DNA of 64,000 nucleotides. It comes from Planctopirus ephydatiae. Its GTDB lineage: Bacteria > Planctomycetota > Planctomycetia > Planctomycetales > Planctomycetaceae. Each line of letters begins with the position of its first letter. Position 1 is the first letter of the stretch. Below, piece after piece: positions 9,206-17,852 of this stretch. A program made the position numbers and the translations under genes. The notes beneath the pieces were generated by a model. That model made no database searches. It was not told the DNA's origin and saw only the letters and a program-made list of their open reading frames with translations. Location: assembly GCF_007752345.1 (NCBI RefSeq), contig NZ_CP036299.1, positions 4,932,001 to 4,996,000 on the forward strand. Direction: 5' to 3'.

Positions 9206-10197
9206 GCTCTAAGTTTTCGCCAGAAGAAGAAGACACCCAATCCCAGAGCAACGATCACCACCCACCACCACCAACTCATTCCCCGGGAGATCCCCTCCGG
9301 TTCTGGCAAGCCGTAATAAGTTAAATACGCCTGTTCCTGGGGGAAGGGGGCGTCCCAGTTGGAGATATCGACTGTCACGATTTGCCCGAGTGAGTCGTAA
9401 GACGACGCAGGGGTTAAGTTCCATGACTCAAATTTCTTGGGAAACTTCGCCCCGTCGAGTTCAACCCAATCACTGTATGCAATGGTTCGTTTATTAATGC
9501 GTAAATTCTCGCCAGATCCCATTTCCGTCTCAAAATCGAGCTTAACCGGGAAATTCTGGACAGAACTTGAAATATAGATTCTCATACGCCGCAAAAAGGA
9601 ATCCACTTCAGCTTTATCATCCGCTGGTGGTATTCTGGGAAAAGTGACATCCAGGACTCTGACAGTTTCTCCCTGCCATGCTTCTGACATGACTTCCTCG
9701 ACAGCGATACCGGGTGTTTTCAGCTGATTGCGAACGAATTCCGCGTAACCAAGATTTGGCGGCGTGCGATGGGTAGTGTTTACAACTTGATTTTCAGAAG
9801 CTACATCCGTCGCCAACCGCTCTAACACCCAGCGATCCTGATTGATGCGTTTCAGTATCGCGGCATAATACGGATTGCGAATCTTCATCGTTGTATCAAT
9901 CCGAGCAGCCGCTCGCGGAGCTGACGACTCGAAGAGTTGATGCTTTGGAGAGGAGAGAACTTGCATTGTGGAATCGGTATCACTCGAACCACCACTCATC
10001 TTCTGTTTGATTCTCACCGAGTAGTTGCACTGCTCTGGCATAGGTGTCAGTTGCCACCACTCCAGCAGCGATTCAGCAGAAAGACTCTCAGGAAAATCAT
10101 GATCTTCGGCCCGCAAAGTATGGGAAGTTGATAAATACACGCAAATCATCATCAGGATCAGCGGCAAGCGGCGACCAAAACCTTTTATTAGTCCCAT
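9202..10197 (-). CDS. Exported protein with W-rich C-terminal anchor (paralogue A)
   Basis: This is a paralogue of the gene at 8201-9205. It has a signal peptide (MGLIKGFGRRLPLILMMICV start, cleavage near LRAED), an ectodomain sharing short blocks with paralogue B (for example SAESLLEWWQL vs TTESLFDRWKL, and WDAPFP), and a C-terminus with PEPEG, SRGMS, WWWW, a helix and WRK. I chose the ATG at 10197 because GGAGG lies 10 bases upstream; the in-frame ATG at 10206 would sit directly on it. The ectodomains have diverged strongly, yet the last ~100 coding bases shared by the two genes are about 95% identical. Confidence 0.85.
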   Translation of the reverse strand: MGLIKGFGRRLPLILMMICVYLSTSHTLRAEDHDFPESLSAESLLEWWQLTPMPEQCNYSVRIKQKMSGGSSDTDSTMQVLSSPKHQLFESSAPRAAARIDTTMKIRNPYYAAILKRINQDRWVLERLATDVASENQVVNTTHRTPPNLGYAEFVRNQLKTPGIAVEEVMSEAWQGETVRVLDVTFPRIPPADDKAEVDSFLRRMRIYISSSVQNFPVKLDFETEMGSGENLRINKRTIAYSDWVELDGAKFPKKFESWNLTPASSYDSLGQIVTVDISNWDAPFPQEQAYLTYYGLPEPEGISRGMSWWWWVVIVALGLGVFFFWRKLRA

Positions 10198-10330
10198 GAC
10201 TTGCATTCCTCCATATTTTCTTGTCAGGCCCATTCATATGCGATCGCAAAAAAGCCTTTCTTGCCCCACATCCCATCATGGAAGTAGAGCAAGAATGCTC
10301 TAAACGCGGCTAAACTAAAGTCGAATCTTC

Positions 10331-10657
10331 TTACATTATCGCCTTGCAGTAACATATTGTGTTTGTCGGCGTTGATTCAAACCATTCCTGGCATTCGCAA
10401 CGTGTAACTGGCGCAATGCCAAATCCACAGGTTCTAGGGTTACCAACGCCACATTCTCCAATTGCGCCTTGTGAAGGAATAGTGCCCCTACTTTTGCATT
10501 CGGAATCTGGCAATGTACACTTTTTATTGATAATAGTATCGGTCGTTGGATCATCGCCAGGTTCTTCGTTCACAGGATCATCAGCAGAGACGCTCGCGAT
10601 CAGCGCGATCGCGCAGACACAGAGGCAAATGGCGGATAGTGAGAAGAGTCTTTTCAT
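10331..10657 (-). CDS. Small cysteine-rich secreted protein
   Basis: About 108 residues. The protein starts MKRLFSLSAICLCVCAIALI, a signal peptide that should be cut near VSADD. The mature part has an acidic Pro/Asp/Glu segment and then eight cysteines within about 65 residues (for example CTLPDSEC, CGVG, CGFG, CECQEW, CYCK), so it is probably disulphide-bonded outside the cytoplasm. AAGGA lies 7 bases before the ATG at 10657. It follows the MauE-like gene by 37 bases, and a MauE-type redox membrane protein next to a Cys-rich substrate is a suggestive pairing. I do not know the family. Confidence 0.8.
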   Translation of the reverse strand: MKRLFSLSAICLCVCAIALIASVSADDPVNEEPGDDPTTDTIINKKCTLPDSECKSRGTIPSQGAIGECGVGNPRTCGFGIAPVTRCECQEWFESTPTNTICYCKAIM

Positions 10658-10694
10658 GCGTTTTCCTTTGATTTCCAAAACATTCCGAACACAC

Positions 10695-11759
10695 CTAGCG
10701 AACAGGATCACCTGTCAACTTCTCTGCACTGGTCTCAGTCGATTTTTCTGCCATGGTCTCTTGTGGTGGCGAGGCTCGAACCACGGAAAAGACGAGCCGC
10801 TCCTGGCGCAGCCGCTGCTGATGGAGCGTGGTCGAGTTGACTGTTTCATTCGCAGGCTGTGCTTCGGCCAAAGGACTTTGAATCGGGCCGGGAGACTTGA
10901 CCGCATTCAGTTCGTTTAACGAAGAAGAGTTGACAAGTTCTGCTCCACTATGAGACTCATCGGCAATAAATAGCGCCAGCGAGCCATCGCCCCGCTGGGC
11001 ATGCGGGAAGAGTTTTAACCTCATCTCCAGGAAGATGGTTTCCTGGGCGGGAATGACAAGCGGAATCGGTGTCACGAGAATGATGCCGCAAACAGATTCT
11101 TTACCGACGATCGCCACAGGTGTGCTACGCACATTGCGGACAGGGATACGGGCCTCGACCCATTCCACCGAGGGTTCAATCGGCGTGGCGGGGATGGGGT
11201 GATGACTGCTGACGAGCGCCTGTGCCGAGATCGCATGCGGCCAACTGATCGATAACGCCAGCACCATGGCAAGAACCATCAGCGTGACCATGAGAAGTGA
11301 TTCTCCCGCTGCTCGAGCCACCGGTCGCAACAGGCTTCCCGAGTGAGGCCTGGAAACGATGGCACACAGATAGGAGACCGCAATTATGCTGACATCGAGA
11401 ATCACGATACTCCACGGACGAAAGCTCAGTTTTCCGAAGCAGCCGCAGGTCGTTTCCCCCGCGAGAGCTGCCGAGAGTGCAAAAGCCGCCAGGATCGTCG
11501 TCAGGAGTGCCGCCAGGATCCAGACCTCGCGGGATCGAAAGTTGGTCAGAACCAGAGTGGCTACAAAGACGAGGATTGAGACTGAAAAGAGCTCAAAAGC
11601 GGTCGCACTCGAGGCTGGCTCGAAATAGAGCAGATCGTGCAGTGACTGATACGATTTCAAAGCGGCTGAGAGTATCAGCAGACTGCTGATCAGCACAGAA
11701 GCCAGCTTGGGAATAACGCTGAATTCGGGCCAGAAGGCAGTCGCTGGGCGCAGATCCAT
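10695..11759 (-). CDS. MauE/DoxX-like redox-associated membrane protein
   Basis: The N-terminal ~190 residues hold four or five transmembrane helices and the motif TTCGCFGKLS, which matches the Cys-Gly-Cys-Phe-Gly signature of MauE-type membrane proteins linked to periplasmic thiol chemistry. The last ~140 residues form an extracytoplasmic domain with a DUF1573-like feel (SVEWVEARIPVRN, VCGIILVTPI) and a Ser/Thr/Glu-rich tail. It is the first gene of the five-gene minus-strand operon ending at the DUF1559 gene. I infer, but cannot show, that it supplies or removes disulphides for the Cys-rich protein encoded next. Confidence 0.75.
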   Translation of the reverse strand: MDLRPATAFWPEFSVIPKLASVLISSLLILSAALKSYQSLHDLLYFEPASSATAFELFSVSILVFVATLVLTNFRSREVWILAALLTTILAAFALSAALAGETTCGCFGKLSFRPWSIVILDVSIIAVSYLCAIVSRPHSGSLLRPVARAAGESLLMVTLMVLAMVLALSISWPHAISAQALVSSHHPIPATPIEPSVEWVEARIPVRNVRSTPVAIVGKESVCGIILVTPIPLVIPAQETIFLEMRLKLFPHAQRGDGSLALFIADESHSGAELVNSSSLNELNAVKSPGPIQSPLAEAQPANETVNSTTLHQQRLRQERLVFSVVRASPPQETMAEKSTETSAEKLTGDPVR

Positions 11760-11946
11760 GAAGTACTCCCAGGGAGAGGTGAGTCTTGGATCAAATGCTC
11801 ACGAGCGCTGTGAGCAATGAACTCCTGGACGCTAACCGTATTAGTAAGCACCGTCAACGAAAATCCTTGAGATCATTAAGAGCGTCCCTTTCAGCCGCTG
11901 AAGCTGAGAAAACGGCTACAACGGCCCGGCGTTTGACGGCTCGATC

Positions 11947-12903
11947 TCACACTAGATACCGCGAGGCACCTTGTTTCAGCAGCAGGTGGGCCACGTTCGC
12001 TCCGAGTTCACGAGCGGCATCCAGAGCGTTCACACCGCCGTTGTGAGCAAGTGGTCGATGCATCGAACTTGCAGCCGCTAACGTTTCTGAACCATCGGGT
12101 GCGATGAGAATCGCTTCCAGATGGAGAGTTTCCGGCGTCTTCCAAGTGGCCCACGTCCCCACGGGAGCATGGCAACCCGCTTCCAAGGTTCGCAGAACGG
12201 CACGTTCGGCATCCACGGCCAGTCGTGTCTGGCGATCTTCCAATTGACTGACCCAGCGGATCGTCGCTTCATCCCCGTGGCGGCACTCCAATCCCAGGGC
12301 TCCCTGACCAGCCGCCGGAAACATCGTGGGAGGTTCAAGAATCAGCGAGATGCGATCACTCCAGCCTAAGCGGGATAATCCAGCCACCGCCAGAATCAGT
12401 CCTTCATACTCACCGGCATCGAGCTTTCTGATGCGTGTGTCGAGGTTGCCGCGAACTTCGGTGCAAACCAGATCGGGGCGAATTCTCAAGAGCTGTGCCT
12501 GCCGGCGGGGGCTGCCTGTCCCTATCCGAGCGCCACGAGGCAACGTGGCGAGCGAAGCGGGGCCGGAATGACCTGTGGGTAACAACAGCGCATCGGCCAC
12601 CGGTGCCCTCGCAGGAACAGCTGCCAGTTCCAGCCCGGCCGTGGGGACTGTCGGCAGATCTTTGAGGCTATGGACTGCAATATCCGCTCGGCCATCGAGC
12701 AGCGCTGCCTGCACTTCGCGAGTAAAGACGCCCTGCCCGCCAAACTGACGCAAAGGTTCACTTTGAACTCGATCACCCGTCGTGGTGACATGCACCAGTT
12801 CCACAGTGACTTCAGGATCGAGCGATCGTAACGAATCCGCAACAAAGTTGGCCTGCCAGAGTGCAAGCTGACTCGCACGCGTGGCAATTCGAAGTACAGG
12901 CAT
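11947..12903 (-). CDS. hemC: Porphobilinogen deaminase (hydroxymethylbilane synthase)
   Basis: HemC polymerises four porphobilinogens into hydroxymethylbilane in the cytoplasm, in tetrapyrrole synthesis. The 318-residue protein begins with RIATRASQLALWQ, has the substrate-binding HSLKDLPT segment and the GTGSPRRQAQL motif, and carries the dipyrromethane cofactor cysteine in EAGCHAPVG (near residue 242). Length is normal. It stands alone between divergently and convergently placed genes; no other hem genes are nearby. Confidence 0.97.
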   Translation of the reverse strand: MPVLRIATRASQLALWQANFVADSLRSLDPEVTVELVHVTTTGDRVQSEPLRQFGGQGVFTREVQAALLDGRADIAVHSLKDLPTVPTAGLELAAVPARAPVADALLLPTGHSGPASLATLPRGARIGTGSPRRQAQLLRIRPDLVCTEVRGNLDTRIRKLDAGEYEGLILAVAGLSRLGWSDRISLILEPPTMFPAAGQGALGLECRHGDEATIRWVSQLEDRQTRLAVDAERAVLRTLEAGCHAPVGTWATWKTPETLHLEAILIAPDGSETLAAASSMHRPLAHNGGVNALDAARELGANVAHLLLKQGASRYLV

Positions 12904-13030
12904 GGGAAGGTCATTCTCAGCAAATTAAGACCGTGCGACCGTTGAAACAGTAGATCACAGTGTAATCGAGTTCGGCAGGATTGTCCGTTGTCGCTGATAT
13001 GATCACCGGGAAAAGGGGGGTCGAATCGAC

Positions 13031-13855
13031 TCAGATGGGCGGGATCGATGAGGCCTCATCTTGAGGATGTGGGGTATGCTGTTGTCCGATTCCGCGACCC
13101 CAGACAGCCACCGCCACCGGGCCAGAGCCGCTGGCTTGCAAGGCGCGAATGCAGTCGTTGGCAGTACTGCCGGTCGTGAGGACATCATCAACCAGCAAGA
13201 CTTTCTGGCTGGTGAAGCGTGTTCGCCAGCCAGCCTGATGGGCCAGACGAATGTTTTTCCGTCGCTCTTTCCCGGAAAGCTGATGCTGCGGGATGGTGCG
13301 TCGTGGCTTTCGCAAAGCCCTCAGCAGGAGCTTTGCTTGCAACCGCTGGCTGATCAGCAGAGCCAGTTCATCGGTCGGAACGCGACTTCTCGCCAGTCGA
13401 TCAATCCACTGCACGGGAACAGGAATCACCAGATCGGGCTGCCACGCGATTATCGCCTGGCCATGGATCTCCCAGAAGAGTTCCGTCAAGCCTTGAATCA
13501 AAGCGAGATCTCCCTGCTTGGCGCGAGAGATCGCCTGTGAGAGCGGTGGTTCGTAATTCCCGATCGACCAGACATGCTGCATGTCGAGCCGGTCGTTGCG
13601 GCAATGAATGCAGCCTTCATGGGTGGCCGAATAAGGCCCAACCACAGCACCACATCGCGGACAATACCAGGCACTGGCAGCATGCAACTGCTCGCGACAG
13701 TCGTGGCAGAATGAGCCGCCTGCATGACTGGTCGATGGCTCGCTTTCCTGATGGCACAAAGCACACGCCGGTGGAAAAAGCCAATCACGCAACGTGCGGC
13801 TCCAGCCGTGCAGTCGCGGGTTGGTGAGTTTCTGGTGTTGGGAGGATTGATCCAT
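13031..13855 (-). CDS. ComF family phosphoribosyltransferase-like protein
   Basis: The protein of about 274 residues has an N-terminal double zinc-ribbon (CALCHQE, FCHDC, CPRCGA, CIHC) and a C-terminal PRTase fold with the PRPP-binding motif VLLVDDVLTTGSTA. ComF proteins act in DNA uptake and possibly in purine/DNA metabolism; in Planctomycetota the role is untested. The open frame extends to 14326, but I start at the ATG at 13855 (MDQSSQ), because upstream residues overlap hpnE on the other strand and have no family character. No competence genes are adjacent. Confidence 0.88.
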   Translation of the reverse strand: MDQSSQHQKLTNPRLHGWSRTLRDWLFPPACALCHQESEPSTSHAGGSFCHDCREQLHAASAWYCPRCGAVVGPYSATHEGCIHCRNDRLDMQHVWSIGNYEPPLSQAISRAKQGDLALIQGLTELFWEIHGQAIIAWQPDLVIPVPVQWIDRLARSRVPTDELALLISQRLQAKLLLRALRKPRRTIPQHQLSGKERRKNIRLAHQAGWRTRFTSQKVLLVDDVLTTGSTANDCIRALQASGSGPVAVAVWGRGIGQQHTPHPQDEASSIPPI

Positions 13856-14005
13856 ACACGGGATTCGACAATGCAGCGGTGGCTCTCGCAATGAAAATTT
13901 GCCCGTGGCTGGCGGTTTCGCTCGCGATGGATCAGCACACGCTACAATCTTGCGGAAACAAATGGGGTTCAACACCAGGCGACTTCGCCAGGGAGAGCAA
14001 TCACT

Positions 14006-15439
14006 GTGGAGCGAGTGACAATTGTGGGTGGCGGGCTGGCAGGCATGGCGGCTGCCGCTGCGCTGGTGCATCACAAGGTGCCCATCAGGCTCCTCGAATC
14101 GCGTCCAAGGCTGGGTGGCCGGGCAAGTTCTTTTCGCGATCAAGTTACCGGTGAAGCGATCGATAACTGCCAGCATGTCGCGATGGGCTGCTGCACGAAC
14201 TTCTTCCGCTTCTGCGAAATGACGGGGATTCGGCAGCACTTTGAACCTGCGCGGGAACTTTACTTTTTTGGCCCCCAGGGGGAGATGACGAAGTTTGCCG
14301 CCAGTCGCCTGCCGGCACCGCTGCATCTGGCGGGCGCATTTTTTCGGCTGAGTTATCTATCGTTATCGGAAAAGCTGTCGCTGGGCCGGGCGTTGTCGCG
14401 ATTGGCAGTCGCCACGGAAACATCGATCACGTTTGCCGACTGGCTCAAGAACCAACATCAGCCACCCCGGGTGATTGATCATTTCTGGAATGTCGTGCTG
14501 GTCAGTGCCCTTTCGGAGTCGCTGGATCGGATTGGTCTGCAGCAGGCGCGGAAGGTGTTTGTGGATGGTTTTTTGCGGAACCCCCAGGGCTGGGTGGTCG
14601 AGATTCCACAGCAGCCGCTGGAAGAACTCTGGGCTGGCCCTGTCCGTCAATATCTCGAAGCCAACCACGGGCTGGTCGAAGTGGGGCAAGGTGTCGCAAA
14701 AGTCGAGCTTTGTAACGTGAATCATCCACATTCACAGGCCAATGGCTGGCGAGTCACGGGCCTGACAATGCGTGATTCGCGCATGATTCCCACGGGGGAA
14801 ATGATTGTGGCGCTCCCCTGGTATCGACTGGGGGAAATCTTTCCCGAAGAGAACCCGCTGGCGGAGATCATCGCGCACACAAGGCAATTTGAGGCGGCAC
14901 CCATTTCGAGTGTTCACTTATGGTACGACAGGCCGATCATTCCGCTGCCACATGCGACCTTTGTGAGTGGCTTATGCCAGTGGCTGTTCATCAAGCCCCA
15001 GGAAGCCAGTGCACAGGAGCATCCTCAGCAGAAGGCTCGCTATGGCTATCAGGTGGTGATCAGTGCAAGCCGGGTACTGGCGGGCCAATCTCAGGAGAGT
15101 ATTATCGCGCAGGTGGAGAACGAGCTGAAGGGATACTTTCCTGCTCTTGGAGATGCGCACAGAGTGCATGCCCGGGTGGTGACAGAGCATAAAGCCGTCT
15201 TTTCGCCATTGGTCGGAAGTGAAGCTTTGAGGCCCGCTCAGCAGTCGCCGATTGCGAATCTGCAACTGGCTGGCGACTGGACCAAGACCGGCTGGCCCGC
15301 CACGATGGAAGGGGCCGTCAGAAGCGGTTTTCTCGCTGCAGAAAACGTCCTCCGTCGACTGGATCAACCGGCAAAGGTGCTAGCAGACGACCTTCCCACC
15401 AGCCGACTCCCAAGACTGATCTGGGGCAAGCTGGTGTAG
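14006..15439 (+). CDS. hpnE: Hydroxysqualene dehydroxylase
   Basis: HpnE reduces hydroxysqualene to squalene with FAD, the last step of the HpnCDE route that feeds hopanoid synthesis. The N-terminus has the Rossmann FAD loop VTIVGGGLAGMAAAAAL and LLESRPRLGGRASSF, followed by the family hallmark EAIDNCQHVAMGCCTNF. The C-terminus has the second FAD contact (LQLAGDWTKTGWPATMEGAV). The start is a GTG at 14006. It faces comF divergently with 150 bases between the starts. HpnC and HpnD are not in the window, so the genes of the pathway are not all clustered here. Confidence 0.95.
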   Translation: MERVTIVGGGLAGMAAAAALVHHKVPIRLLESRPRLGGRASSFRDQVTGEAIDNCQHVAMGCCTNFFRFCEMTGIRQHFEPARELYFFGPQGEMTKFAASRLPAPLHLAGAFFRLSYLSLSEKLSLGRALSRLAVATETSITFADWLKNQHQPPRVIDHFWNVVLVSALSESLDRIGLQQARKVFVDGFLRNPQGWVVEIPQQPLEELWAGPVRQYLEANHGLVEVGQGVAKVELCNVNHPHSQANGWRVTGLTMRDSRMIPTGEMIVALPWYRLGEIFPEENPLAEIIAHTRQFEAAPISSVHLWYDRPIIPLPHATFVSGLCQWLFIKPQEASAQEHPQQKARYGYQVVISASRVLAGQSQESIIAQVENELKGYFPALGDAHRVHARVVTEHKAVFSPLVGSEALRPAQQSPIANLQLAGDWTKTGWPATMEGAVRSGFLAAENVLRRLDQPAKVLADDLPTSRLPRLIWGKLV

Positions 15440-15478
15440 GATTTTATTTATGATGCGATAATTCACTTATACATATTT

Positions 15479-15513
15479 TATGCAGGGTGGGTTAAGGCCC
15501 TACGCAACCCACC
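15479..15513 (+). repeat. Dispersed hairpin repeat, copy 1 (GCAGGGTGGGTT)
   Basis: Forty bases after the hpnE stop lies a unit with arms GGTGGGTT (15486-15493) and AACCCACC (15506-15513). The same unit occurs at 22166-22200 with two differences over 35 bases. No T-tract follows, so it is not a simple terminator. Confidence 0.75.
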
Positions 15514-15592
15514 ATTACTTTCAGCGTATAGAAATATCTAATGCGAAGAATCTAAAGCGTTCCACGCGTATGTATTGATTCGCAATGGAGTG

Positions 15593-17353
15593 CTACTCAT
15601 TATTACGAGATGAACCGCCACCCACGAATTCTTCCTGGCTCAGGGTGCCGTCTTTGTTGGTATCGAACTTAATAAACCTTGGGGCGGCGGCGGGGCCGTC
15701 GGGTTGGTTGTTCATGAACTCTTCGTGGGTCAATTTGCCGTCCGCGTTCTTATCTTTCGAGGCGAAGAGTTTGACGCGATCGATTTTTGCTGTGGGTTTT
15801 TGTGGAGACGTGGCTTCGGCAGGTTTGGCTGTTGCGGCGCTAGCTTTAATCTGAGGTTTCGCCTCAGGATGGCGGGCCAGGAGTGATTTAAGCTGCTCGA
15901 CGACTGCGGGCTGCTGGCTCGCCAGGTTTTCCGTCTCCAGTGGGTCGGCCTGATAATCATAGAGTTCATACTCTGCGGTCTCCGGCGAGGCACCATAGCC
16001 CTTCCACTCGACCAGGCGGTAACGATCCGTCCGAATCGCTCGGCCCAGAATCGGCCCCTTTCCCTGAGGCGAACGGGGATAGACATGAATCACGTGATCC
16101 TTCAAGTGAGACTGGGGATGGCTTAGAACCTGCACCTGGCTGCTTCCATCGATATCGGCAGGTGAGGGCAAGCCAGCGAGCTGGCAGAGTGTGGGGTAGA
16201 TATCGACGGTTTCAAGCAGAGCCTTGGTTTTCACGTTTTTCTGACTGCCGGGAATGGAAAACAGGACAGGAATTCGGGCGGCCTGCTCATAGTTGGAATG
16301 TTTGCACCACATGCCGTGATCACCCAGATGCCAGCCATGATCGCCCCAGAGGACGACGATCGTGCGATCGGTCAATTGGAGGCGATCGAGTTCATCGAGG
16401 ACACGTCCGACCTGGGCATCCATGTAGCTGGTGGCGGCGTAGTAGCCATGGATCAACTCCTTCTGCAGGTCTTCAGCAAGCGGGCCTTCCTGTGGTATAC
16501 CTTGATATTGGCGGAGTTCGCCCCAGTTGGTGGGGGCATAAGCCGGGGCGTCGGCCGGTGGTTTGGTGATGCTGGGGAGGGAGAACTGATCTCTCTGGTA
16601 AAGATCCCAATACTTCTGGGGAGCGACAAAGGGGAGGTGTGGCTTCACGAAGCCGACGGCGAGAAAGAAGGGTTCCTGTGGCTTCTGGCTGGCCTGCTGC
16701 AGACGGAGCATTGCCTCCTGAGCGATTTTGCCGTCGGCATAGGTTTCATCGGAAACGTTGGCGGCTTCGATCACCGCACCGCGCGGGAGGCCGGCGGCTG
16801 ACTTGTTATCAAACAGAGCTTCTTCGCGAGTCAAGCCTTGGGGGGCCTTACTTTCCGGTAAGGCATAACCGACGACGTTGGCTTTGAAGTGCGGGACACT
16901 CCAGGAGGCCTGGTCTTCGCCGTTGCCGTGACCGACATGAAAGATTTTTCCGAGTGCTGCGGTGTGATAGCCCTGCTGCTTGAAGAATTGGGGCATTGTG
17001 ATGGCGTTGGGCCGGGATTTCCGGAAGTTGGTGCCCAGATCGTAAATCCCCAGCGTCTGCGGGCGCAGGCCTGTGAGGAGTGCATTGCGTGAAGGAGAAC
17101 AGACGGCCTGATTGCAATAGGCACTTTCGAACAAGACCGATCGGGAAGCGAGTCGATCAATGTTCGGCGTTTTTGCCAGAGGATCGCCATAGCAACCCAG
17201 CGTGGGCTTGAGATCGTCGACGCAGATCAGCAGTACATTCGGCTTATCGCTTGCCGCGGCGAGATTGAGGCCCATCGACGGACCGACGATGGCCAGCAGC
17301 AACAGGATCGAACGTAGCGGCAGGATCTGGTTGAGCCAATGGTTGTGAATCAT
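15593..17353 (-). CDS. Secreted sulfatase with C-terminal EF-hands
   Basis: The protein has a signal peptide (ILLLLAIVGPSMGL, cut near AAASDKP) and an alkaline-phosphatase-fold sulfatase domain of the iduronate-2-sulfatase type. Metal ligands are seen in CVDDLKP (D46, D47), and the formylglycine motif CSPSR starts at C85. The last ~60 residues carry two EF-hands (DKNADGKLTHEEF and DTNKDGTLSQEEF) behind an Ala/Pro/Lys linker. It should hydrolyse sulfate esters of algal or other polysaccharides outside the cytoplasm. I chose the ATG at 17353 because the signal peptide follows; 36 further residues are possible upstream. Confidence 0.93.
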   Translation of the reverse strand: MIHNHWLNQILPLRSILLLLAIVGPSMGLNLAAASDKPNVLLICVDDLKPTLGCYGDPLAKTPNIDRLASRSVLFESAYCNQAVCSPSRNALLTGLRPQTLGIYDLGTNFRKSRPNAITMPQFFKQQGYHTAALGKIFHVGHGNGEDQASWSVPHFKANVVGYALPESKAPQGLTREEALFDNKSAAGLPRGAVIEAANVSDETYADGKIAQEAMLRLQQASQKPQEPFFLAVGFVKPHLPFVAPQKYWDLYQRDQFSLPSITKPPADAPAYAPTNWGELRQYQGIPQEGPLAEDLQKELIHGYYAATSYMDAQVGRVLDELDRLQLTDRTIVVLWGDHGWHLGDHGMWCKHSNYEQAARIPVLFSIPGSQKNVKTKALLETVDIYPTLCQLAGLPSPADIDGSSQVQVLSHPQSHLKDHVIHVYPRSPQGKGPILGRAIRTDRYRLVEWKGYGASPETAEYELYDYQADPLETENLASQQPAVVEQLKSLLARHPEAKPQIKASAATAKPAEATSPQKPTAKIDRVKLFASKDKNADGKLTHEEFMNNQPDGPAAAPRFIKFDTNKDGTLSQEEFVGGGSSRNNE

Positions 17354-17852
17354 GGAGGTTCTCAATGCGTGATGAAAGCACAGGGTCAGAACGAGGTGAC
17401 ATCCAAGCGTGGATGCCAAGTTCATGGGTGTCAACATTGAGAAGAGTCTGATTTGTCGCACGAGTCAAGAGCCTGACCAACTGAGGGCAGGTATGAGTGG
17501 TGATCAGCTCATGAAAAGCAGCCATAGACTGATGTTTGGATTCAGAAGTGCAGGCCGGTGGAGATTCAGACACCGGAAAAAATTCCTCCGCGTAGAAGCA
17601 CTCAAAATAACAAAATCGCTCTCAGTGCATAACGCGCTGAGAGCGATGATCGATTTGATGATTAATCACCACGAAAGCTTATATCACTTTGAAAGTCTGA
17701 TGATGAATGCTGACTTTCTCAGTGAGCGACTGCACTTCAGTGAACTTAAAAAGCATATTTGGAATTCATGATGGTATCGAGATCGAGACTCTGTCGTCTC
17801 TTTGATTTTCAGGCAAGTTGATCAAGGCACTCATCAATCATGATTATCCGGC
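17354..17852. other. Intergenic, one terminator, no convincing gene
   Basis: A 120-codon frame at 17409-17771 on the plus strand has no signature and is crossed by the terminator at 17600-17645, so I do not accept it. Nothing else was seen. Confidence 0.4.
17600..17645 (-). terminator. Rho-independent terminator, minus strand
   Basis: The perfect nine-base arms CGCTCTCAG (17617-17625) and CTGAGAGCG (17637-17645) are followed on the minus strand by a U-rich run. It lies downstream of the proline-rich protein gene at 17853-18623 and in the right orientation to end its transcript. Confidence 0.7.

Noticed and set aside
15940-16801. Long plus-strand frames inside the sulfatase gene
   Set aside because: They lie opposite a strong sulfatase frame with all catalytic motifs, and result from high-GC third positions on the complement.
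17409-17771. Plus-strand frame of 120 codons downstream of the sulfatase start region
   Set aside because: It has no recognisable motif and contains a minus-strand terminator (17600-17645) that fits the neighbouring gene.
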